A stretch of 51,811 nt of DNA from Castellaniella sp047971665 (lineage in GTDB: Bacteria; Pseudomonadota; Gammaproteobacteria; Burkholderiales; Burkholderiaceae_B): the NCBI RefSeq assembly GCF_047971665.1, contig NZ_JBKEAA010000002.1:1-51811 (forward strand). Direction: 5' to 3'. The position numbers and the translations under genes are program-made. Below, one piece after another: positions 1 through 7,559 of the stretch; positions within the stretch are counted from its first letter, which is position 1, and the number at the start of each line of letters is the position of its first letter. The notes beneath the pieces were generated by a model. It was given only the letters and a program-made list of their open reading frames with translations, ran no database searches and was not told the origin of the DNA.

Positions 1-522
1 ATTGCGCGCCGTGCGGCGAAATTGCAGATTGCCGCTGCGGTCGGCCTTCCAGGCCTTGACCAGCGACACGTCCGGCACCAGGGCGCGTTCCATGATGTAG
101 GTGCGGCCATCGATCTCGCGGGTTTCCTTGCCCTCGGCCACCACCGTGCCCACCCCCGTCGCGGTGAAGAACGCCGGAATGCCGGCGCCGCCGGCCCGCA
201 GCTTTTCGGCCAGCGTGCCTTGCGGGGTGAATTCCAGCTCCAGCTCGCCCGTCAGGTACTGGCGTTCGAATTCCTTGTTCTCGCCCACATAGGAGGCGAT
301 CATCTTGCTGATCTGGCGGGTGGACAGCAGCTGGCCCAGGCCAAAGCCGTCGACCCCGGCGTTGTTGCTGATGCAGGTCAGGTTGCGTACCCCCGAGTCC
401 CGCAGCGCGGCAATCAGGGCCTCGGGAATGCCGCACAGCCCGAAACCGCCCACGGCGATCATCTGGCCGTCCCTGACCAGGCCCGCCAGCGCCGCGTCGG
501 CACTTGCATAGACTTTGTCCAT
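1..522 (-). CDS. scoA: 3-oxoacid CoA-transferase subunit A, 5' part only
   Basis: This is the first 174 codons of a CoA-transferase alpha subunit; the rest lies beyond the window edge. The protein begins MDKVYASADAALAGLVRDGQ, followed by the glycine-rich GGFGLCGIPEALI (about 25-37) and SNNAGVDGFGLGQLL, which are typical of succinyl-CoA:3-ketoacid/acetoacetate CoA-transferase subunit A. The family moves CoA between succinyl-CoA or acetyl-CoA and a 3-oxo acid in ketone-body or aromatic-acid breakdown, with a separate B subunit, here presumably outside the window. The ATG at 522 has a strong AGGAGAGG ribosome site directly upstream. The exact acid substrate cannot be read from the fragment. Confidence 0.9.
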   Translation of the reverse strand, partial: MDKVYASADAALAGLVRDGQMIAVGGFGLCGIPEALIAALRDSGVRNLTCISNNAGVDGFGLGQLLSTRQISKMIASYVGENKEFERQYLTGELELEFTPQGTLAEKLRAGGAGIPAFFTATGVGTVVAEGKETREIDGRTYIMERALVPDVSLVKAWKADRSGNLQFRRTARN

Positions 523-686
523 CCTCTCCTGCTCCTTTCGTGTGGGTACTGCTGGAAGTTCTCAGGCTTCTAGTGTGTACGCGTGCATGCGCAGGACACA
601 AGTGGCTGGCAGGATTTGCAAAAATTCTGGCACGACCCTGACCAGGAGGAGTCTGGGCCGCGCGAGGCAGGCGGGGCCGGGTCTGC

Positions 687-1838
687 TCAGCGCAGCAACG
701 TCCAGGCGCCGTCCTTGACGGTGATGAGTTCGCGTCCGCGCCGGTCGAAACCGCTGTGGTCCTCCGGGGTCATCGTGTAGACCCCCTGGGTCGCCACCAG
801 TTCGTGCGTCTGTTCCAGGGCATCGCGCAGGGCGCGCCGGAATTCCGGCGTGCCCGGCTTGGCGGATTTCAAGGCGATGGGGATGGCGTGTTGCAGCAGC
901 AGGCCGGCGTCATAGACGTTGGCGCCGAAGGTGGCCGGCTTTTCGCCGTACATCGCCTGATAGCGCTTGATGTAGTCCTCGACGATGGGTTTGGACGGGT
1001 TGCTGTCGGAGATCTCGGGCAGCACGAGCATCAGGCTGGCCGCCAGGATGGTGCCTTCGGCCGATTTGCCCGCGAATTTGAGGAACGCGGGCAGCGCGGC
1101 GCCATGGGTCTGGTAGAAGCGGCCCTTGTAGCCCTGTTGCGCCAGTGTGGTCTGGGGCAGGGCGGCGGCACCGCCTGTGCCGGCGATCAGGATGGCATCG
1201 GGATTGGCCGTCAGCAGCTTCAGGGACTGGCCGGTGACGGAACTGTCGGTACGCTGATAGCGTTCGGTCACGGTCAGTTTCAGGCCATTGTCTGCGGCCA
1301 TGCGGCTGAACACCTTGTACCAGTCGTCGCCGTAGGCGTCCGCGAAGCCGATGAACCCGACGGTCTTGATCCCGCGCTTGACCATATCCTGGACCAGGGC
1401 CTGGGCGATGATGCCGGTGTTCTGGGTGGTCTTGAAGGCCCACTTTTTCTGTTCGGTCATGGGCAGCACCACGGCGGCCGCGCCCACGGGCGCCAGCATC
1501 GGCGTGCCCGATTCCGCCGCGAACTGCAGCACGCTCATGGAGTTGGGTGATCCGGTGGGGCCGATCAGGGCATCGACGTGTTCCTCGGTGATCAGTTTCT
1601 TGAAGGCCGTGACGGTCTGCGTCGGATCGCTGGCATCGTCCAGCGTGATGTATTCGATGTCCTGCCCGCCCGCCTGGGTCGGCAACAGCGGGACGGTGTT
1701 TTTCTGCGGAATGCCGACCAGGGCGGTCGGCCCGGTGGCGGACACCACGACGCCGATTTTGATCTGCGCTTGCGCGTGGAACGGGATGGCCAGGGCCAGG
1801 GCGGCCGCAAGGGCGGCGGCATGAATGCGGATCTTCAC
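687..1838 (-). CDS. Periplasmic substrate-binding protein of a branched-chain amino-acid type ABC transporter
   Basis: The 383-residue protein starts with a clear signal peptide (charged KIR, then an Ala/Leu core ending AQA-QIKIG) and has the Peripla_BP_6/LivK fold, with IGVVVSATGPTALVG after cleavage and DALIGPTGSPNSMSVL near 90-105. I place the start at the GTG at 1838, which has AAAGGAG about 9 bases upstream; an upstream ATG at 1898 would add about 20 residues before the signal peptide and is unlikely. No permease or ATPase gene is adjacent, so it may serve a transporter elsewhere. The CoA-transferase gene follows on the same strand after 164 bases, which hints at an organic or aromatic acid ligand (inference). 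Confidence 0.85.
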   Translation of the reverse strand: MKIRIHAAALAAALALAIPFHAQAQIKIGVVVSATGPTALVGIPQKNTVPLLPTQAGGQDIEYITLDDASDPTQTVTAFKKLITEEHVDALIGPTGSPNSMSVLQFAAESGTPMLAPVGAAAVVLPMTEQKKWAFKTTQNTGIIAQALVQDMVKRGIKTVGFIGFADAYGDDWYKVFSRMAADNGLKLTVTERYQRTDSSVTGQSLKLLTANPDAILIAGTGGAAALPQTTLAQQGYKGRFYQTHGAALPAFLKFAGKSAEGTILAASLMLVLPEISDSNPSKPIVEDYIKRYQAMYGEKPATFGANVYDAGLLLQHAIPIALKSAKPGTPEFRRALRDALEQTHELVATQGVYTMTPEDHSGFDRRGRELITVKDGAWTLLR

Positions 1839-1935
1839 GTCAGGTGTCTCCTTTATGTGGCGCGCGGCCCGTATGTACGGACCCCGCTTGAATTTCACCT
1901 GATTGTAATGAAAAGGACGGAAAGATCGACCGGAT

Positions 1936-2592
1936 TCAGGTGGCCGTCAGCCTGAAGACGTTGGTGTCCATCCGCGATATGCCGCGTTCGGCGAATTTGG
2001 GTTCCTGTGCCAGGACATCGCGGGTTTCGAGCCGCTCCATGCGCCAGCGGTCACCGTAAAGGGTTTTGATTTCGGCTTCGGGCACAGAAAACGGCGGCCC
2101 GTCCATTTCCGCTTGCGGGTAATCCAGCGTCAGCAGCAACGTGCGACAGCCGACAGGGAGCTGGCCGTAGACGTGGCGCACGTAGCGTGCGCGCAGCTCA
2201 GGCGTCAGGGCGATCAGCGCCGCGCGGTCGTAGCAGGCGGTGCAGCGGGTCAGGACTGCGGCGTCCAGATCGAAAATATCGCCGCACAGGAACTCGATCC
2301 GGCCGGCGCGATACAGCGTGCCATGGGGCGTGGCCTGGACGTCGGGCCGCAGCTTGTGTTCCTCGAAGAACTGCTCGACGGCAATCGGCGAAAGCTCCAC
2401 CGCCAGCACGGGATGGCCCTGTTCCGCCAGCCAGGCGATGTCCAGGGTTTTGCCGGCCAGCGGCACCAACACCCGGGCGTCTGCCGGCAGGTCGAGCCCG
2501 GGCCAGTGTTTTTGCAGCAAGGGCATGACGCGGGATTGATGAAAGCCGGTTTGTCCCTGCTCCCAGCGTTGCAACCAGAAATCCGTATCCAT
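1936..2592 (-). CDS. tpm: Thiopurine S-methyltransferase
   Basis: At 218 residues this has the usual bacterial TPMT length. It opens MDTDFWLQRWEQGQTGFHQS and carries the SAM-binding stretch LVPLAGKTLDIAWLAEQGHPVLAVELS (about 41-67). A second conserved region, EFLCGDIFDL, follows near 100-110. The family methylates thiols and, in bacteria, also selenium and tellurium compounds using S-adenosylmethionine in the cytoplasm. The start at 2592 gives the family length and has a GAAGAG ribosome site; the open frame runs further upstream without similarity. It is divergent from the DUF4168 gene and not in an obvious operon. Confidence 0.93.
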   Translation of the reverse strand: MDTDFWLQRWEQGQTGFHQSRVMPLLQKHWPGLDLPADARVLVPLAGKTLDIAWLAEQGHPVLAVELSPIAVEQFFEEHKLRPDVQATPHGTLYRAGRIEFLCGDIFDLDAAVLTRCTACYDRAALIALTPELRARYVRHVYGQLPVGCRTLLLTLDYPQAEMDGPPFSVPEAEIKTLYGDRWRMERLETRDVLAQEPKFAERGISRMDTNVFRLTAT

Positions 2593-2757
2593 GTGTGTCT
2601 CTTCGTAGGGATGGGCGCCTGCCCGCCGGGTCGGAAAACGCCCGGTGTCGGTGGCGGCTGGTGGCATGATGACACAGGACCGTACATCGGGAAACTTGAA
2701 ACGTTCCTCCTCCGCCGCGATCATGAAACGGTCGATCACGCATCGCAGGGGTACAGG

Positions 2758-3213
2758 ATGAATCAGCCGATGAAGGCATTTTTGCCGCCGGACCGTCCCA
2801 AGGCAAAAAACGCCCCCCCTGGGGGGGCAGCAAGCGGCCATGGGCTGCGCAGCGTGGGGGGCTTTTTGGCGGCTTCCGTCGTCGCGTTGGGCCTGGCGGG
2901 GCCCCTGACGGTGTCCCGGCCGGCGGGAGCCCAGACGGTATACGAGGCCGTGGACCGGCCGACCGATGAACAGCTGCAGCGCTACGCGGCCGCCGTGCGC
3001 AAGGTCAGCGCCGTGGCGGCGGAATACCAGCCCAGGCTGGAGGCCGCTCGGGACGGGCCGGCCAAGCAGGCGGTGCGCGTCGAGGCCGACCAGAAGATGG
3101 TGGATCAGGTCGAGGCGGGTGGCATGAGCGTCGCCGAATACAACGGCATCAGCCGCGCCGTGCGCGAGAATCCCGAACTGCGCCAGAAGGTCGAACGCTT
3201 GGTCGGCCAGTAG
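2758..3213 (+). CDS. DUF4168 domain protein, exported
   Basis: This predicted 151-residue exported protein has a DUF4168 domain covering about residues 60-150 (PTDEQLQRYAAAVRKVSAVAAEY, later MSVAEYNGISRAVRENPELRQKVERL). The hydrophobic stretch VGGFLAASVVALGLAG and the AGAQ site look like a signal peptide, but it is preceded by an unusual 35-40-residue Gly/Pro/Ala-rich lead. That lead is translated from a terminator-like repeat (see 2804-2876), so the true start may lie further downstream, or the repeat may have been captured by the gene. The function of the domain is unknown; it is small, helical and charged. The ATG at 2758 follows CAGGGG. Confidence 0.7.
   Translation: MNQPMKAFLPPDRPKAKNAPPGGAASGHGLRSVGGFLAASVVALGLAGPLTVSRPAGAQTVYEAVDRPTDEQLQRYAAAVRKVSAVAAEYQPRLEAARDGPAKQAVRVEADQKMVDQVEAGGMSVAEYNGISRAVRENPELRQKVERLVGQ
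2804..2876. repeat. Terminator-like G/C-tract repeat inside the DUF4168 reading frame
   Basis: A run of A's is followed by a C7 tract, a T and a G7 tract (CCCCCCC-T-GGGGGGG, 2812-2826), then a segment with GCGCAGCGT, a second G run and CTTTTT near 2852-2866. From memory, A-run / C-run / G-run / T-run elements of this kind are common between genes in Bordetella-type genomes, where they resemble bidirectional terminators. Here the element lies over the N-terminal codons of a predicted gene. Confidence 0.5.
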
Positions 3214-3235
3214 CGGCGACCGCGGCGGCGGCCGT

Positions 3236-3250
3236 CAAGGGCCGCCCTTG
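3236..3250. terminator. Possible short hairpin between converging genes
   Basis: CAAGGG and CCCTTG (3236-3241 and 3245-3250) form a perfect 6-base stem with a 3-base loop. It lies between the DUF4168 gene and the converging tautomerase gene. No T-run follows on either strand, so a terminator role is only suggested by position. Confidence 0.25.
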
Positions 3251-3289
3251 CCTGACTCGCGTGCTGCGCGGGTGTTTCCGCGAAAAGGG

Positions 3290-3478
3290 TCAGTTCTTTT
3301 CAGACCAGAACACGCCGCCCGTGGCCCAGCGGTCCTTGCTGACCTCCGTCAGGATGATGTCCACCGAGTCCGGCTGACAGCCCAGGACTTCGCAGGTGCG
3401 TTCGCTCAGGGCGCGGACGAGTTCGCGCTTCTTTTCGGGGGGGCGGCCCTCGAGCAATTCAATGTGCATGGTCGGCAT
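3290..3478 (-). CDS. 4-oxalocrotonate tautomerase family protein
   Basis: The 62-residue protein starts MPTMHIELLEGRPPEKKREL. After removal of Met, Pro1 would be the catalytic base of the tautomerase superfamily. The LLEGR.PEKK..LV..L and later VDIILTEVSKDRWATGG elements match 4-OT subunits, which act as small oligomers to tautomerise enol/keto acids. The ATG at 3478 has CAGGAG seven bases upstream and gives the family length. It diverges from the TRAP transporter operon. The substrate is not evident. Confidence 0.88.
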   Translation of the reverse strand: MPTMHIELLEGRPPEKKRELVRALSERTCEVLGCQPDSVDIILTEVSKDRWATGGVFWSEKN

Positions 3479-3602
3479 GGCGCGGCTCCTGTGAATGGAA
3501 GGGAGCCTAGCATATCCCGCGCGCTTTCTGTGTCCGTCTTTCCCGATGTTCCGGCGAGGCAAGCCCCTGCCGGCGGCATCAGTGTTTACCCTCAATATGT
3601 TG

Positions 3603-3625
3603 TAAATATATTTATTGGATATTAG
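3603..3625. promoter_or_regulatory. AT-rich inverted repeat upstream of the TRAP operon, candidate operator
   Basis: TAAATAT, nine bases, then ATATTAG form an imperfect inverted repeat 58 bases before the dctP-like start. The same arm and nine-base spacing occur as a perfect repeat at 12018-12050 in front of the second operon of this pathway. The natural candidate to bind both is the GntR/FCD regulator encoded at 9085-9741 (inference). Confidence 0.5.
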
Positions 3626-3683
3626 ACTGGCGGCAGCGCGGTTCCGGTCCGGTCATCGCGTATTCCAATTCAAGGGGGAGACC

Positions 3684-4739
3684 ATGAAGAAGATTTTCCG
3701 TACCTTGGCCGTGGCGGCCTTCACGATGTGCACGGTGGGCGCCGCGACCGCGGCCGACGTGACCTGGCGCGTGCCGACCTCGGTGCCCGAAGGCTCGCCC
3801 TTCTACCAGAACTTCCTGGAGCGCTTCGCCTCCAACGTCAAGATCATCACGTCCGGCCGGGTCGAGATCCAGCCCTTCGGCGCCGGGGTGATCGTGCCGG
3901 CCCTGAAAGTGTTCGACGCGGTGCGCGACGGCGTGGTCGAGGCTGGCCACTCCACGCCCAGCTACCTGGTCAACCAGGATCCGGAAAACGCCATTTTCTC
4001 GGGCTTTCCGGGTGGCATGGGGCCGGACGCCTACAAAGCCTGGCTGTACCAGGGCGGCGGCAAGGAAAAGCTGGAGAAACTGCGCGCCGGCCAGGGGCTG
4101 AAGACCATGATCGTCGGCATCGGGTCTTCCGAAATCATGGCCCACGCCAACAAGCCCATCCGCGGCGCGGAAGACCTGAAGGGCCTGAAGTACCGCACGT
4201 CCGGCCCCTGGGCCGAGGTGATGCGCGACTATTTCGGCGCCGTTCCGACCGTGGTGCCGCCGGGCGAGATCTATACGCTGCTGCAGCGCAAGGGCGTGGA
4301 CGCGGTGGAATGGGCGCCGCCCTCGGCGAACATGCCCGAAGGTTTCCATCAGGCGGCCAGGTACATCGTCGTGCCGGGCGTGCATCAACCGACCTTCATG
4401 TGGGAAGTGGTCGTCAAGCAGGAAACCTGGGACAAGGTGCCCACGGACCTGAAACCGCTGATCGAAGCGGCCGCCCATCTGACCACGGAGCAAAGCCTGG
4501 ACTATTTCTATGACGCCGACATGAAGGCGATGGAGAAGTATCGTTCCGGCCGCAACGAGGTCATCACGCTCAGTCCCGAGTTCGTGAAACAGTTGTCCGA
4601 CGCGGGCTACGACTGGATGCGCAAGACGGCCGAAGCGCAGAAGGCCGCCGGCAAGCCGGAGATGGCTGAGGTGCTGGCCGACTACGAGGCTTACCACGAG
4701 CGCTGGAGGGCCGAAAGCAACTACCTGATGCGCGACTGA
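3684..4739 (+). CDS. TRAP transporter solute-binding subunit (DctP family)
   Basis: This 351-residue exported protein has a signal peptide MKKIFRTLAVAAFTMCTVGAATA and the DctP fold. The ligand-carboxylate-binding arginine region (LKGLKYRTSGPWAEVM) lies near 170-185 and GVDAVEWAPPSAN near 210. It captures an organic or amino acid in the periplasm for the two membrane subunits encoded next. The ATG at 3684 follows GGGGGAG. The downstream enzymes suggest hydroxyproline or a derivative as ligand (inference). The upstream in-frame extension lacks a ribosome site and would bury the signal peptide. Confidence 0.92.
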   Translation: MKKIFRTLAVAAFTMCTVGAATAADVTWRVPTSVPEGSPFYQNFLERFASNVKIITSGRVEIQPFGAGVIVPALKVFDAVRDGVVEAGHSTPSYLVNQDPENAIFSGFPGGMGPDAYKAWLYQGGGKEKLEKLRAGQGLKTMIVGIGSSEIMAHANKPIRGAEDLKGLKYRTSGPWAEVMRDYFGAVPTVVPPGEIYTLLQRKGVDAVEWAPPSANMPEGFHQAARYIVVPGVHQPTFMWEVVVKQETWDKVPTDLKPLIEAAAHLTTEQSLDYFYDADMKAMEKYRSGRNEVITLSPEFVKQLSDAGYDWMRKTAEAQKAAGKPEMAEVLADYEAYHERWRAESNYLMRD

Positions 4740-4765
4740 TCCGCGACGCGCACAGCGAGGCCGAG

Positions 4766-5281
4766 ATGCTCAATGCCCTGACCCGATTCGCGAACGGCGT
4801 GTCCTGGTGCGCCTCCCAGCTGGCCAGCGTGGCGGCGGCCGTCCTGACCGTGGCCATGATCTACGAGGTCTTCGCCCGCTACGTGTTCGACGCGCCCACA
4901 GTCTGGGCCTTCGATGTGGCCTACATGGCCAACGGCGCCGTCTTCCTGCTGGGCGTGGCCTACGTCCTGAGGGAAGACGCGCACATCCGCATCGACGTGC
5001 TGCGCAGCCGCCTGCCCGCCCGCTTCAACCGCGGCGTCCAGGGCGTCGCCTACCTGCTGGTCCTGGCACCGTTCTTCGGCATGCTGTCCTGGATCGCCGT
5101 GTCGCACACCTGGCGGGCCTGGGTGCGGCACGAGGTCGAGACGGTCAGCCCCTGGGCGCCACTGATGTGGCCGTTCTACCTGTGCTTCGCGATCGGGCTG
5201 ACCGCCTTGACCCTGCAATTGGCGGTGGAGGGCCTGCGGGCCTTCTGCGGCCTGGATTCCGACGTCAAGAAGGAACACTGA
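4766..5281 (+). CDS. TRAP transporter small membrane subunit (DctQ family)
   Basis: The 171-residue protein has about four hydrophobic segments (near 10-30, 45-65, 90-110 and 130-155) and the DctQ pattern VFARYVFDAPTVWAFDVAYM. It forms the membrane channel with the large subunit. It starts 26 bases after the binding-protein gene, and its TGA overlaps the ATG of the next gene by one base, so the two membrane genes are translationally coupled. Confidence 0.92.
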   Translation: MLNALTRFANGVSWCASQLASVAAAVLTVAMIYEVFARYVFDAPTVWAFDVAYMANGAVFLLGVAYVLREDAHIRIDVLRSRLPARFNRGVQGVAYLLVLAPFFGMLSWIAVSHTWRAWVRHEVETVSPWAPLMWPFYLCFAIGLTALTLQLAVEGLRAFCGLDSDVKKEH

Positions 5282-6600
5282 TGAATCCGACCGTCGCCGC
5301 CCTGATGTTCCCGGGGATGTTCCTGCTGATCTTCCTGGGCATCCCCGTTTCCCTGTCCCTCATCATTCCCGCCCTGGTCGCGGGCTGGTTCGCCTTCGGC
5401 GACCAGGTGTTCAACCAGCTCTACGGCGGCTTGTATTCGGCGGCCACCAACTACATCCTGTCGGCCATTCCCATGTTCGTGCTGATGGGCGCGATCCTGG
5501 AACGTTCCGGCATCGCCGCGCGCCTGTTCCGCACCATGCAGCTGTGGCTGGGGCGGCTGCCCGGCGGCCTGGCCGTGGCGACCATCGCCATGGGGGCCAC
5601 GTTCGCGGCCGCCGCCGGCGTAGTGGGTGCGGTCGAGGTCATGGTGGGCCTGATGGCCATCCCCGCGATGCAGCGCTTCCGCTATGACAATTCGCTGATC
5701 GCCGGCACCATTTGCGCGGGCGGTTCGCTGGGCACCATGATCCCGCCCTCGGTGGTGGCCGTGGTGTACGCCTCGCTGGCACAGATCTCGGTGGGCGAGC
5801 TGTTCGCCGCCCTGCTGTTCCCCGGCATGCTGATGGTGGGGCTGTTCGTCCTGTACATCGTCGCCGTCTGCATTCTGGATCCGCGGAAAGGCCCCCGGGC
5901 CGACGATCCGGACATGCGCCTGCCTGTGATGGAAAAGCTGAAGATCACGCTCAGTGGCCTGCTGCCGACCATGCTGTTGATCGTGGCCGTGCTGGGATCG
6001 CTGATGGCCGGCATCGCCTCGCCCACCGAGGCCGCGGCCGTCGGCGCGATCGGCTCGCTGATCCTGTGCATCTGCTACGGCAGGTTCAGCCCGGCCGTGA
6101 TGCGGGAATCACTGGCGATCACGGTGAGGATCTCCGCCATGATCCTGCTGATCGTGGCCGGCGGTATCATGTTCACGGGGATCTTTGCCGCCAACGGAGG
6201 CTCGCGCCTGATCCAGGGGCTGATCTCCGACATGGGCCTCGGGGTGCCGGGCACACTGGCGCTGTTCCTGTTCATCGTGTTCCTGCTGGGCTTCGTGCTG
6301 GACTGGACCGCCAACGTGCTGATCTGCGTGCCACTGTTCCTGCCCGTCCTGACGGCGGCGGGCGTGGACCCGGTCTGGTTCGGCGCACTGGTGATCATCG
6401 TCATCCAGACCAGCTACCTGACCCCGCCCATGGCGTCCTCGATCTTCTACCTGCTGTCGATCGCGCCGCCGGACATGAAATACGGCCAGGTCTGCAAGGG
6501 CGTGGTGCCCTTCATCCTGGTCCAGTTCGCGACCCTGGCGCTGGTGGCGCTGTTCCCGGCCCTGGCCACCTGGCTGCCCCAGCGCGTCGTGGGATTCTGA
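5281..6600 (+). CDS. TRAP transporter large permease subunit (DctM family)
   Basis: This 439-residue, highly hydrophobic protein has about twelve membrane segments and DctM signatures such as GAILERSGIAARLFRTMQLWLGRLPGGLA (about 64-92), IAGTICAGGSLGTMIPPS (about 140) and TPPMASSIFYL (near 380). It carries the Na+-coupled uptake step. The start at 5281 shares an A with the stop of the preceding gene. It completes a full P-Q-M TRAP set. Confidence 0.94.
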   Translation: MNPTVAALMFPGMFLLIFLGIPVSLSLIIPALVAGWFAFGDQVFNQLYGGLYSAATNYILSAIPMFVLMGAILERSGIAARLFRTMQLWLGRLPGGLAVATIAMGATFAAAAGVVGAVEVMVGLMAIPAMQRFRYDNSLIAGTICAGGSLGTMIPPSVVAVVYASLAQISVGELFAALLFPGMLMVGLFVLYIVAVCILDPRKGPRADDPDMRLPVMEKLKITLSGLLPTMLLIVAVLGSLMAGIASPTEAAAVGAIGSLILCICYGRFSPAVMRESLAITVRISAMILLIVAGGIMFTGIFAANGGSRLIQGLISDMGLGVPGTLALFLFIVFLLGFVLDWTANVLICVPLFLPVLTAAGVDPVWFGALVIIVIQTSYLTPPMASSIFYLLSIAPPDMKYGQVCKGVVPFILVQFATLALVALFPALATWLPQRVVGF

Positions 6601-6610
6601 TTTCGATTCC

Positions 6611-6664
6611 GGGGCTCTGCGCCCCGTCCCTGCCCGGATGTCCGGGCCGTCTTTCTCGCTTTTA
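6611..6664 (+). terminator. Two tandem hairpins between transporter and enzyme genes
   Basis: GGGGC/GCCCC (6611-6625) and GCCCGGA/TCCGGGC (6632-6647, two-base gap) fold as consecutive hairpins, and a T-rich run CTTTCTCGCTTTT follows. This could partly terminate or stabilise transporter mRNA ahead of the downstream enzyme genes. The T-run is interrupted, so strength is uncertain. Confidence 0.4.
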
Positions 6665-6673
6665 GGAATGTAT

Positions 6674-7549
6674 ATGAAAACCGAAGGAGTCCTGGTTCCC
6701 ATCGTCACCCCGTTCGCGGCGGACGGCAGCGTCAATGTGGACGCGTTGCGCACGCTGGTGGACCGGTTCATCGAGGCCGATGTCGCGGGTATCGTGGCCT
6801 GCGGCACCACGGGCGAATACTATGCGCTGGAAGACGACGAGCGCGAACTGGTGTTGCGCACGGTGGCCGAGGCCACCCGGGGCCGCGTGACGGCGATCGC
6901 AGGTATCAACGCCCTGTCCACCACCCAGGCCATCCGCAACGCTCAGCAGGCCGAGGCGCTGGGCTACGATGGCCTGATGCTGTCCACGCCGCCCTACAGC
7001 CTGCCGGAGCAGGCGGGGATCGCACAGCATTTCCAGACAGTGGCGCAGGCGACCAGGCTGCCCATCATCATGTACGACTTCCCGGCGCGGGTGGGCGTGC
7101 AGATCGCCGTGGACACGGTGATCGAACTGGCGCGCATCCCCAACATCGTCGGCATCAAGGAAAGCAGCGGCAGCTTCAACCGTGCCCTGGCCCTGATCCA
7201 GGCCGGCATCCCTGACTTCCAGATCATCAGCGGTTCGGACGACATGGCCGCCGACTTCCTGTTCTGGGGCGTGCGCAGCTGGATCAGCGGCGGCGCCAAC
7301 GTCTTCCCGGGCGAGCAGGCCGCCATGGTCAAGGCCGCCGGCGAAGGCCGATGGGACGAGGTCCGCGACCTGATGAGCGGCATGTACCCGGTGATCCTGG
7401 CGATGGAGTCCGGCGACTACAACCAGAAGGCCAAGCTGGGCTGCCGCCGCCACGGCGTCGAGGCCGGTCCGGTGCGCCTGCCCCTGGCCCCGCTGACGGA
7501 ACAGAACGAACGCGCCTTCCTGGCGCTGCTGGACGCCTACCAGGGCTGA
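6674..7549 (+). CDS. Dihydrodipicolinate synthase family lyase/deaminase, likely pyrroline-4-hydroxy-2-carboxylate deaminase
   Basis: This 291-residue TIM-barrel enzyme has GTTGE at 44-48, the catalytic tyrosine in MYDFPAR (Y134) and the Schiff-base lysine in VGIKESSG (K162). Members include DapA, NanA, KDG dehydratase and the deaminase of the hydroxyproline pathway. With 4-hydroxyproline 2-epimerase, an amino-acid oxidase and an aldehyde dehydrogenase nearby, the best reading is deamination of 1-pyrroline-4-hydroxy-2-carboxylate to 2-oxoglutarate semialdehyde (inference). The ATG at 6674 is chosen because AGGA lies six bases upstream; an ATG at 6668 is too close to it. Confidence 0.85.
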   Translation: MKTEGVLVPIVTPFAADGSVNVDALRTLVDRFIEADVAGIVACGTTGEYYALEDDERELVLRTVAEATRGRVTAIAGINALSTTQAIRNAQQAEALGYDGLMLSTPPYSLPEQAGIAQHFQTVAQATRLPIIMYDFPARVGVQIAVDTVIELARIPNIVGIKESSGSFNRALALIQAGIPDFQIISGSDDMAADFLFWGVRSWISGGANVFPGEQAAMVKAAGEGRWDEVRDLMSGMYPVILAMESGDYNQKAKLGCRRHGVEAGPVRLPLAPLTEQNERAFLALLDAYQG

Positions 7550-7559
7550 GGAGACCACC

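Noticed and set aside
756..1550. Long + strand open frame opposite the periplasmic binding-protein gene.
   Set aside because: High GC gives long antisense frames; the minus strand encodes a clear family with a signal peptide.
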